A DNA stretch of 64,000 nucleotides from the NCBI GenBank assembly GCA_002010065.2, contig MTMD02000005.1:1-64000 (forward strand), read 5' to 3'. The notes beneath the pieces were generated by a model that saw nothing but the letters and a program-made list of their open reading frames with translations, did not search any database and had not been told where the DNA came from. The position numbers and the translations under genes are program-made. The stretch comes from Candidatus Pyrohabitans jungbluthii. GTDB lineage: Archaea > Hydrothermarchaeota > Hydrothermarchaeia > Hydrothermarchaeales > BMS3B. Positions 57,145-64,000 of this stretch are shown here, piece after piece. How positions within the stretch are numbered: the stretch's first letter is position 1; the number at the start of each line of letters is the position of its first letter.

Positions 57145-57805
57145 GGTAATTGCGGATGTTCGCGAGCAGGCTTCGCAGGTGCCTGTACTGCTCCAGGAGC
57201 TAGGGGCTAAGGTAAAACTGCGCAGCCTTACTGTCGCCGACTATGTGGTGAGTGAGCGCGTTGGCATAGAGCGCAAGTCAGCGCGAGACTATCTGTCGTC
57301 GCTTTTTTCTGGCAGGCTTTTCGACCAGGCGAGCAGGCTGAGTGAGGCTTATGAAAAGCCGGTGATACTCATCGAAGGCTACTTAGAGGAGGAGCTCGAC
57401 TGGTTCAATAACTTCTCTGCCATATGGGGTAGCCTCTTTTCGCTTAGCCTCGACATGGGCGTAACGGTACTTCAGGCAAAAGACCAGGCGTCTGTGGCTA
57501 GGGCGATTCTCACCCTTGCAAGGAGGGAGCAGGAGGAGCGGCGCTCAAAGCCGAGGATTAGAGCTAAGCCCAGAATGCTGAGCATGGATGAAAAACAGGT
57601 GTTCTTGGTGAGCGGGCTGCCTAGCGTTGGTACAGAGCTCGCAGAGCGCCTGCTCGCCCATTTCCGTACGCCGCGAAGAGTTTTCGCCGCAAAGGAAAGG
57701 GAGCTGGTGAAGGTGCCGGGGATAGGCAGGAAAAAGGCTCGCAGCATAGCGAGGGTACTCGACTCAGAGTTCCGCTCTTTTAAGCAGGCTTCGCTGGAGG
57801 AGTGA
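57137..57805 (+). CDS. XPF/ERCC4-type nuclease with HhH domain
   Basis: 222 residues. Nuclease motif VIADVREQASQVP, then GIERKSARDYLSSL (ERKxxxD catalytic) and a C-terminal double HhH (LPSVGTELAERLLAHFRTPRRVF, KVPGIGRKKARSIARVL). It cuts branched or flap DNA as a dimer. Most Euryarchaeota have the long Hef form with an attached helicase; this is the short helicase-free form better known from Crenarchaeota. Confidence 0.92.
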   Translation: MVEVIADVREQASQVPVLLQELGAKVKLRSLTVADYVVSERVGIERKSARDYLSSLFSGRLFDQASRLSEAYEKPVILIEGYLEEELDWFNNFSAIWGSLFSLSLDMGVTVLQAKDQASVARAILTLARREQEERRSKPRIRAKPRMLSMDEKQVFLVSGLPSVGTELAERLLAHFRTPRRVFAAKERELVKVPGIGRKKARSIARVLDSEFRSFKQASLEE

Positions 57806-58251
57806 GCTTGCCGAGGGATGAGGTGCATGTCATTGTGGGCGTGGTTGTGCTTATCCCAGTGCTGCACCTTGCTTGGGAGCGCCTCTCCCCCAGTGATGTG
57901 CTCCTTTTTACCCTCGCCTACCTGTTCAGTCTGCTGTGGCTTTCCCCTGACTTGGACCTGGATAAGGGCTCCAGAAGCATGCGTCGCTGGGGCATACTTG
58001 CGGCGATATGGGTGCCCTACGCAAAACTAATGCGCCATCGCGGGCTGAGCCACAGCCTTTTTGCGGGTTTCGTCACGAGGCTTGCCTACCTGGCGGTGTT
58101 TCTCCTGCCCGTCATCTCTCTCATTGATCGTGGGCTTAACCTTAATCTCAGCGCCGCAAGCGTGGGTGTTTTTGTTCTAGGGATGTGGGTTCCCCATGCT
58201 CTCCACGTGCTCCTCGACAGGCTCGACGAAGCTCTCGGAGGAAGGCTCTAG
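57802..58251 (+). CDS. DUF2227-like membrane metal-binding protein
   Basis: 149 residues, GTG start overlapping the nuclease stop by 4 bases. SPDLDLDKGS, KLMRHRGLSHSL and PHALHVLLDRL give His and Asp clusters between membrane segments, the pattern of DUF2227/YdjM-like putative metal-dependent hydrolases. The substrate is unknown. Overlaps the convergent phospholipase gene by 4 bases. Confidence 0.8.
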   Translation: MSLPRDEVHVIVGVVVLIPVLHLAWERLSPSDVLLFTLAYLFSLLWLSPDLDLDKGSRSMRRWGILAAIWVPYAKLMRHRGLSHSLFAGFVTRLAYLAVFLLPVISLIDRGLNLNLSAASVGVFVLGMWVPHALHVLLDRLDEALGGRL

Positions 58252-59453
58252 CGGCGGCTGCGCAGCCTAATCGCTAAAGCTAGGAGTAGTACTGCAAGCA
58301 CTGCAAAAATCGCCAGGTTCTGTTTGCTTCTATCATCCCCGCTCCTCTCCCAGTCCTCTAAGAAAAGTTTCTCGAAATAGCGCGCTGGCGAGCCGTAGAT
58401 TATCACATTCACCTCGCGGTTCTTCTTGGGCGAGTGCTCATTCCAGTTCATGCTTCCCAGCATCACAGCTTTGCCGTCGACCACCATGCCCTTGAGGTGG
58501 TACTTCTTGATTTTGTTATTTGTCTTAGCGAGGCGTGCCTCAAGCGGGAGGTTCTCTCTCTGCGCGATCTCATTCACATAGCGAACGGTGCGCAGGTTGC
58601 TCCTAGGGTCATCTTCCTTCACATGGTACCAGGTGGAGTCCAGAAGTATCTTTACCTCCACACCACGACGAGCCGCATTTATCGCCTCCTCTAGGAAGAG
58701 ATTGGGCGTTGTAGCAGGCGAGCCCTCCTTTGTTTTGCCCCAGTAGGTGTATATGTAGAATTGCTCTATGTAGATAGAGCGGTTCGCACTTCTAAGCAGG
58801 GCAAGCGTGGCGTCTATCGCATTCTCAGGGGCAATAACCGCAACCACAGGGAAATTGCCCATGAAGCTCCTTCCGGTAAAGCGGGCTTTCGTCTCGCTCA
58901 TGGCTAAGTCAGCGCCTTCCTTGCCTTGGTATCTCACGCTTTGCCTGAGGTCTGCGAAGAAAATCTCTGCGAGAAATCTTGATAGCTCCTCGCTTGCAAG
59001 GATAGCGCCCCACCCACGGTTGCCCTTCCCATACACTGGAAACCCGCTGTCACCAAAATTTTCAGTGGTTATCAGAACGCTTGCATTGTCTGCAATGGCG
59101 TACTTAGCATGGTTAAACCTCAGCTTGCCGTCGTAAAGATAGACCTCTGCCCCATTCGCGGCAAGCGTGCTGAGAAGCATGCGCTCCTTCTCCGGCATAC
59201 CTCCGGCTGGTGCCTTGTCAACCATAACCACGACCTGGGTGCCCTCTTCAAGTTCCCTGAGCAGCGCCCCCGCTATCTCTTCGCTGGTGAATGTGTAAAC
59301 GTTAATATAGAGCGAGGTGTTTGAAGAGTCTATGAAGCTGGTAAGTGTGGCAAGCGCTGACTCTGGCGAGGAGAATGCTGTAACCTGTGTGGCGGTGAAT
59401 TCCGTTGAGTATGCGCATGGGAGCAGGAGTAGTATGAGGAGTATGTATCTCAT
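58248..59453 (-). CDS. Secreted, membrane-anchored phospholipase D-like protein
   Basis: 401 residues. Signal peptide RYILLILLLLPCAYS, two HKD motifs (HAKYAIADNASVLITTENF near 115 and HLKGMVVDGKAVMLGSMNWNEHS near 320), and a C-terminal membrane helix (LAIFAVLAVLLLALAIRLRSRR). The catalytic part would face outside. Archaeal relatives are annotated as nucleases or phosphodiesterases of unknown substrate; ether lipids or extracellular DNA are possible. Confidence 0.88.
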   Translation of the reverse strand: MRYILLILLLLPCAYSTEFTATQVTAFSSPESALATLTSFIDSSNTSLYINVYTFTSEEIAGALLRELEEGTQVVVMVDKAPAGGMPEKERMLLSTLAANGAEVYLYDGKLRFNHAKYAIADNASVLITTENFGDSGFPVYGKGNRGWGAILASEELSRFLAEIFFADLRQSVRYQGKEGADLAMSETKARFTGRSFMGNFPVVAVIAPENAIDATLALLRSANRSIYIEQFYIYTYWGKTKEGSPATTPNLFLEEAINAARRGVEVKILLDSTWYHVKEDDPRSNLRTVRYVNEIAQRENLPLEARLAKTNNKIKKYHLKGMVVDGKAVMLGSMNWNEHSPKKNREVNVIIYGSPARYFEKLFLEDWERSGDDRSKQNLAIFAVLAVLLLALAIRLRSRR

Positions 59454-59542
59454 TGTCTAAAGTATTTCAATACTCGATAAAAAGGTTCACCCATCAAAAG
59501 AATTAAAAATTTTGACGCCTATATAAGAGAAGGTTGCCCCGC

Positions 59543-61225
59543 ATGAAAGATGCGAACTTTAAGCTCTGGAAAGATGTTGTAGAAAACCTGGATGAGGCTG
59601 TGCATGTAATCAACAGAGATTTTAAGATAGTCCTCGCCAACCGTAGGCTCGCTGAACTTGTGGGTCTGCAGAAGGAGGAAATAACAGGAAAGAAGCTTTT
59701 TGAGCTTTTTCCTGCAGAGAAGGGGGTTGAGAGGGAGTACTTAGAGGTTTTTAACTCGGGAGAGGGATTGCGAACCACCGAAAGAATGGTATTTGGAGGT
59801 AAAGAGTACTACATGAGGACAACAAAGCTCCCTCTTGACCTGAAGGGTGAGAGGCTTGTTTTAACAATTATTCGCGATGTAACTGATGAAGAACTCGCCA
59901 AAAAGGAAATATTGAAACTTAAAAACTTTAGTGATAGTATTTTTGAGAGTATATCCACTGGAATAATGGTCCTCGACAGAGATTTTAAGATAAGGGCTAT
60001 GAATGCATACCAAGTGGAGCACATGCGCAGGTTTGGAAAGCTTAATATAAATCGTGAGGAGGTAATCGGGAAGCATTTCAGTGAGATAAGCACGCTGCTA
60101 GAGGAGGAGCATCGCGGCGAAAGCTTCAGGGAGCTTTTCAGACGTGTGCTGGAGCAAGGCGAGGTTATAAAGATTTACAACCATGAGCATCGCTCAAAGG
60201 CAGGGGCTACAGTTTATCTAAACTTTACGCTTCAGCCCTTGAGAGGAGCAGGCGGTGAAATAGAGGGGGTAGTACTTCTCAGTGAGGATGCCACCGAAAA
60301 AGCTATGCTGGAGCAGGAGGTTGAGCAGAGCAGGGACTTTCTCAAGAGAATACTTGAAAGCCTAGGTCAGGGTGTCGTCGTTGTAGACCGGGAATTCAGG
60401 ATTTTAATGTGCAATACAGCCTACACTGAGATGGCTGGGCTAAGCAGGGAAGAGATTATTGGAAAGAAGTGTTATGAGGTTGCTCACCTCCGGCAATGGT
60501 CATGCGCAGAGGAAAGGGAACTCTGTCCTGCTGTTGAGGTTTTTTCAACCGGAAAGCCCGTAAAGGTTGTGCATGAGCATCGCAGAAAAGACGGGAGTAG
60601 CTATTACGCTGAGGTAAACGCGTATCCTCTGAGAAACGATAGGGGTGAAGTGGTTCAGGTTATAGAGATGGTAAACGACATAACAGAGAGATACGAGCTT
60701 GAAAAGAAGCTGAGGGAGACGAGGGACTTCCTTAACAATATTGTAAAAAGCTCCGGGGATGCAATAGTAGCAACCGACTTGGAGGGCAGGATAACCTTCT
60801 GGAGCCAGGGAGCAGAGAATTTGTTTGGCTACAAAGCGAAGGAAATGCTGGGTGGGAGCATATACGACCTATATCCTGAGGAGTTTAAGGTTAAGAGGAA
60901 GAGAATGGAGGAGTTCCTCCTAGAGTATCCTGAAAATGCAATAAGAAACTACAGGATGAAGATTTACAAAAAGGACGGTAAACTTGTGGATATAAGCCTC
61001 TCCCTTTCTCTGCTAAAGGATGCAAAGGGCGAGCCCATCGGCATGGTTGGTATATCCAAAGATATAACCAGAGAAGTTAAGGCTGAAGAGGAACTGAAGC
61101 GAAAGATACGTGAGCTTGAGGACTTCTACAACATGGCGATTGGAAGGGAAATAAAGATGATAGAACTCAAAAATGAGATTGAGAGGCTGCGTGAGGAGAT
61201 TCGCAGGTTGCGAGGCGAAGCGTGA
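59543..61225 (+). CDS. Multi-PAS sensor protein without kinase domain
   Basis: 560 residues from the ATG at 59543. Four PAS repeats (about 5-115, 125-250, 260-380, 385-510), each marked by motifs such as [52 protein letters not shown] and [21 protein letters not shown]. The third repeat has [13 protein letters not shown], with cysteines that could bind a cofactor. The end is a coiled coil ([26 protein letters not shown]). It lacks HisKA and ATPase domains, but the kinase gene starts inside its last codons, so the two likely act together. Confidence 0.88.
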   Translation: MKDANFKLWKDVVENLDEAVHVINRDFKIVLANRRLAELVGLQKEEITGKKLFELFPAEKGVEREYLEVFNSGEGLRTTERMVFGGKEYYMRTTKLPLDLKGERLVLTIIRDVTDEELAKKEILKLKNFSDSIFESISTGIMVLDRDFKIRAMNAYQVEHMRRFGKLNINREEVIGKHFSEISTLLEEEHRGESFRELFRRVLEQGEVIKIYNHEHRSKAGATVYLNFTLQPLRGAGGEIEGVVLLSEDATEKAMLEQEVEQSRDFLKRILESLGQGVVVVDREFRILMCNTAYTEMAGLSREEIIGKKCYEVAHLRQWSCAEERELCPAVEVFSTGKPVKVVHEHRRKDGSSYYAEVNAYPLRNDRGEVVQVIEMVNDITERYELEKKLRETRDFLNNIVKSSGDAIVATDLEGRITFWSQGAENLFGYKAKEMLGGSIYDLYPEEFKVKRKRMEEFLLEYPENAIRNYRMKIYKKDGKLVDISLSLSLLKDAKGEPIGMVGISKDITREVKAEEELKRKIRELEDFYNMAIGREIKMIELKNEIERLREEIRRLRGEA

Positions 61226-62712
61226 TGCTCAAATTTCTGAGAGAGCTCACTGCGACAATAAAAACTCATAGGCTGAGTATTGCAATAGGTGTAAGTGGTT
61301 GGCTCCTGCTCATCCTCTATCTCACCTATGAATACAAAGCCATGGCTGGTCTCCGGGGGCTTATTGCTCACCTCACAAGAATTGACCCCATATTTCTCAC
61401 ATTTCACATTATGATTTTCCTCGCCCCGGTGGTTTCAACAGCTTTCGCCTACCTAGTGAGCAAAAAGATTGAGCTTGAAGCTGAGCTCAGAAAACACACA
61501 GAAGAGCTGATAAAGATAGTCGAGGAGAGAACAACGCAACTTAGGCACTACTCGGAGCATCTGAAGGAGCTTGTGGATGAGCGCACCGCTGAGCTTCGCG
61601 CCATTCTTGTTGCCTCGATGGATGCGGTGATAAATTTCAGCAGCAGGGGCGAGATTCTGATGTGGAGTCGAGGAGCAGAAGATATCCTCGGCTATAGTGA
61701 AGCTGAGGTTGCCGGTGAAGCCTTTGAGAATCTCTTTCCCCCGGAGATTAGGGAGGAGCTAAGGGAACTCATCAAAAAGGCGAGAATTGAGGGATTTGCA
61801 AGGCAGGGAGAACTCAAGATGCGCAGAAAAGACGGAAGCGTTATCGATGTAGAGATGACCTTGACATCCCTGGGTAAGCTGGGATTCACCGCAATAGTGC
61901 GCGACATTACCCAGAGGAAACAATATGAGGAGATGCTCAAGCGCAGCCGGGATGCGTACTTCAATATGCTCCAAGACTTGGAGAAGGCACATGAGGAACT
62001 AAAGTTTGCCTATAATGAGCTTCGGGAGATAGACAGGATTAAAACCGACATAATATCCAATGTAAGCCATGAACTAAAGACGCCGCTAACTGTGGCGAGG
62101 GGATTTATAGAGCTTGCTATGGGCGAGGCAAATGATAATGTAAAGGGATACCTCAAGAAGGCTGCAGAGGCTCTCGACAGGCAGAGCCACATAATAGATG
62201 ACCTGGTGAAGGTTGCAGAGATACACAGGGGTGAAATATCGCTTAATTTCGAAGTGGCCGATATTGAGAATATTATATGGGAGGTAGTGGAGAGGAAGGA
62301 AGATATGGCGGCACGCCACAGGGTTAGAATATATGTGGAGCTTGATAACGGTCTGCCTCCTGTTAAGGTTGACGTCAGCGGCATTAAGCATGTGCTCAAC
62401 AACCTACTGGACAATGCGATAAAGTTCAACCGCATAGGGGGGGAGGTGAAGGTAAAGGTAACCAATCCGAAGAGTGGTGGCTATATAGTAATCTGCATTG
62501 AGGACACCGGCATAGGTATAGAAAAGCAGCACCTTGAGAAGATATTCGAGCCTCTGTATCAAGTGGACTCCTCCACCACGAGGCGCTACCCAGGCACGGG
62601 TATGGGCTTAGCCCTAGCAAAGCGCATGGTGGAACTGCACGGCGGAAGCATATGGGCAGAAAGCGAGCCGGGGAAGGGGAGCAAGTTCTGCTTTACCCTG
62701 CCCGTTGAATAA
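61222..62712 (+). CDS. Membrane PAS-histidine kinase
   Basis: 496 residues. Two membrane helices ([40 protein letters not shown]), a coiled coil, one PAS domain (about 130-240), then HisKA with the phospho-His in [15 protein letters not shown], and a HATPase with [18 protein letters not shown] and [18 protein letters not shown]. It overlaps the PAS protein by 4 bases. No response regulator is adjacent; one receiver-domain fragment is at the far left edge. Confidence 0.93.
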   Translation: MMLKFLRELTATIKTHRLSIAIGVSGWLLLILYLTYEYKAMAGLRGLIAHLTRIDPIFLTFHIMIFLAPVVSTAFAYLVSKKIELEAELRKHTEELIKIVEERTTQLRHYSEHLKELVDERTAELRAILVASMDAVINFSSRGEILMWSRGAEDILGYSEAEVAGEAFENLFPPEIREELRELIKKARIEGFARQGELKMRRKDGSVIDVEMTLTSLGKLGFTAIVRDITQRKQYEEMLKRSRDAYFNMLQDLEKAHEELKFAYNELREIDRIKTDIISNVSHELKTPLTVARGFIELAMGEANDNVKGYLKKAAEALDRQSHIIDDLVKVAEIHRGEISLNFEVADIENIIWEVVERKEDMAARHRVRIYVELDNGLPPVKVDVSGIKHVLNNLLDNAIKFNRIGGEVKVKVTNPKSGGYIVICIEDTGIGIEKQHLEKIFEPLYQVDSSTTRRYPGTGMGLALAKRMVELHGGSIWAESEPGKGSKFCFTLPVE

Positions 62713-62859
62713 TCAGTGCAGCTTTACTGAGAGGTGCACTAGGAATGCGGCGAAAAGGGCGAGGAGTAGCGCTTTGATAAGGTCGCCGGAGAATAGCCTC
62801 TCCACGGCTATGGTCATGAGCGCAATCGCAGCCAGCTTGATAATATGCTCAAGCTTCAT
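62713..62859 (-). CDS. 48-residue membrane protein of the cytochrome b operon
   Basis: Starts MKLEHIIKLAAIALMTIAVE, then RLFSGDLIKALLLALFAAFL and VHLSVKLH: two hydrophobic segments around a short loop. Its ATG overlaps the stop of the cytochrome b C-terminal-domain gene (ATGA). Size and context suggest a small subunit of the quinol-oxidising complex. Its stop is at the end of the histidine kinase gene, convergent. Confidence 0.75.
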   Translation of the reverse strand: MKLEHIIKLAAIALMTIAVERLFSGDLIKALLLALFAAFLVHLSVKLH

Positions 62860-63287
62860 GTTAGTAGCTCAGCGTAACTGGTTATGTCTGCGGTGTAGGC
62901 ATAGTAGGCAAGGTAGAGGAGGAGCAGCACGAAAGCAATGCCTGCAATGCTCCAAGCACGCCTTTTCAGGGGGTGCTCTGCCTCTTCCTCGCCCCTGTCT
63001 ATAAAGGGGAGAAGTAGTATTACCAGGAGGATAACCACTGGCAGAGCTACAGCCATGCTCTGGTTGGGGGAGATGTTGCTATCCCAGAAGGCGAGGAAGC
63101 CGAAGAGGGGTGAGAGGTACCACTGCGGCTCTATCGCGGTGATTTCACCCACTTTTGCCTCTTCACCAAGAGGTGCAGGAAAGTAGGCTGCGAGCAGAAG
63201 GAGCACACCCAGCACAAAGCTGGCGACACCTAACTCGCGGACCACCTGGTAGGGGAAGAATGGTATCCTTAGCTCCTGCTTTTTCAT
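62856..63287 (-). CDS. Cytochrome b C-terminal domain (subunit IV-like)
   Basis: 143 residues from the ATG at 63287 (GAGGTG upstream). IPFFPYQVVRELGVASFVLGVLLLLAAYFP and AIEPQWYLSPLFGFLAFWD hold the PEWY-like quinol-site region: PQWY here where most cytochromes have PEWY. Three membrane helices in all. With the separate cytochrome b6-like gene upstream, this is the split arrangement of b6f-like complexes. Confidence 0.88.
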   Translation of the reverse strand: MKKQELRIPFFPYQVVRELGVASFVLGVLLLLAAYFPAPLGEEAKVGEITAIEPQWYLSPLFGFLAFWDSNISPNQSMAVALPVVILLVILLLPFIDRGEEEAEHPLKRRAWSIAGIAFVLLLLYLAYYAYTADITSYAELLT

Positions 63288-63297
63288 CCTCAACACC

Positions 63298-63957
63298 TCA
63301 CATGTAGCTCGCTATCCCCTGCCTCCTCACCATGAGGAAATGGATAATCATCAGGGTAAAGGCAGCCATGGGTATGAGGAAGACATGCAGGAAGTATAGC
63401 CTCGTAAGAGTCTCTCCGGTTATCGCCACCTCGCCAAGAAAAACCCTCACCACCCATGCGCCTGCGAAGGGCAGCGATGCAGGGGCGAGCACCACAACGC
63501 TGGTGGCGCCGTAGCTTGCAACGTCCCAGCGCAGGGCATAGCCGCTGAACCCAAAGGTGAAGGTAAGTAAGAGCAGAGCCACGCCCACTAGCCAGTTCAG
63601 CTCCCTAGGCTTGCGGTAGGCGCCCATGAAGTACACCCTGAGCATGTGCAGGAGCACTGCCGCAATCATAACGTTGCCAGCCCAGTAGTGAAGGCTCCTA
63701 ACAAGGGAGCCCAGAGGCACTTCATAAGTTATCACCCTCACGCTCTCATACGCGAAGGCTGCATCTGGCAGGTAGTACCTTGCGAGAGCTATTCCGGTGA
63801 CCACCTCTACGAGGAAGGCGAGGAAGGCTACGCCACCAAGGCAGTAGACGGGGTTGGCAGCCTGTTTTGGCACCATTTTGCGCAAAGCACGCTCTATATC
63901 GCTGCGAATTCCAAGCCTCTCGTCCAGCCAGTCTATTAGCTTAGTGGTGAGGCTCAT
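63298..63957 (-). CDS. Cytochrome b6-like N-terminal domain
   Basis: 219 residues, four membrane helices. Heme-ligand His pairs are in SLHYWAGNVMIAAVLLHMLRVYFMGAYRKPRELNW and RLYFLHVFLIPMAAFTLMIIHFLMVRRQG, so two b hemes. It moves electrons from quinol across the membrane. Its ATG overlaps the stop of an upstream gene that is cut by the window edge; a Rieske protein would be expected there. Confidence 0.92.
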   Translation of the reverse strand: MSLTTKLIDWLDERLGIRSDIERALRKMVPKQAANPVYCLGGVAFLAFLVEVVTGIALARYYLPDAAFAYESVRVITYEVPLGSLVRSLHYWAGNVMIAAVLLHMLRVYFMGAYRKPRELNWLVGVALLLLTFTFGFSGYALRWDVASYGATSVVVLAPASLPFAGAWVVRVFLGEVAITGETLTRLYFLHVFLIPMAAFTLMIIHFLMVRRQGIASYM

Positions 63958-64000
63958 TGCCCACCCCCCGAGATGTACTTCAGTAGCAAAGCCAAGCTGC
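63954..64000 (-). CDS. C-terminal end of the gene upstream of cytochrome b6 (partial)
   Basis: The last codons read SLALLLKYISGGGQ and stop with a TGA overlapping the cytochrome b6 ATG. Only 14 residues are visible. Position in a split cytochrome b operon makes a Rieske iron-sulfur protein or another complex subunit likely, but the sequence does not show it. Confidence 0.5.
   Translation of the reverse strand, partial: SLALLLKYISGGGQ

Noticed and set aside
1-64000. CRISPR array or insertion sequence
   Set aside because: No regularly spaced repeats and no transposase-like or Cas-like protein were seen anywhere in the window.

Overview
The window is archaeal, and most likely from a thermophilic, anaerobic or microaerobic member of the Euryarchaeota in the broad sense. 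The support is direct: a group II chaperonin (thermosome), sn-glycerol-1-phosphate dehydrogenase, archaeosine tRNA-guanine transglycosylase, archaeal Trm-G10 methyltransferase, archaeal Elp3, a Tfx-type regulator, a C/D box sRNA, a CGP-CTERM secreted protein, tRNAs without an encoded CCA, and TATA boxes about 25 bases upstream of many starts, several of which look leaderless. I cannot name the genus. Cytochrome b6/subunit IV-like genes at the right edge, an anaerobic-type glycerol-3-phosphate dehydrogenase and a tungstate/molybdate uptake region suggest a respiratory organism using Mo or W enzymes.

Layout. 0-14 kb: housekeeping genes (ferritin-like protein, FKBP, RNase Z, Trm-G10, PRPP synthetase, a divergent thioredoxin-reductase-like protein, a PIN toxin, trpB, tRNA-Ala, a sulfur carrier with its tRNA thiolase, DUF63, aminotransferase with Lrp regulator, Elp3, tRNA-Leu). 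14-22 kb: an eL13-like/HhH fusion, DUF302, trpA, a degenerate polysaccharide deacetylase, a MetE-like protein, CooT, a thiamine-binding protein overlapping a C/D box sRNA, a CBS protein with a structured leader, and an LplA-DUF116 fusion. 22-26 kb: a large radical SAM protein, then a compact locus resembling a ribosomally made, modified peptide system: a 22-residue Cys-rich peptide, a 46-residue CxxC protein and a radical SAM/SPASM enzyme with a PqqD-like front domain. 26-33 kb: thermosome, then a Mo/W region (MOT1-like transporter, Tfx-like regulator, TupABC).

33.1-37.25 kb is a clearly foreign AT-rich island. It has a nuclease-helicase fusion, an OLD-type ATPase/TOPRIM nuclease, a remnant of a type I restriction specificity subunit, and two related 84-85 base elements that look like integron attC sites. 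This is the strongest candidate for a mobile defence system.

37.3-64 kb returns to host sequence: a presenilin-like protease and dapF; glpA-glpB-HAD phosphatase-DHH protein; two regulators; a NrdD-like protein that seems to lack its glycyl-radical end, with a NrdG-like activator; PIN-family genes and debris; a pyrophosphatase-like protein with altered metal ligands; lipid genes (egsA, a CDP-alcohol phosphatidyltransferase and a divergent nucleotidyltransferase); secreted proteins; purE; tgtA; an XPF-type nuclease; a secreted phospholipase D-like protein; a PAS protein overlapping a membrane histidine kinase; and a cytochrome b operon that includes a 48-residue membrane protein.

All names rest on motifs read by eye. 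No database search was run.
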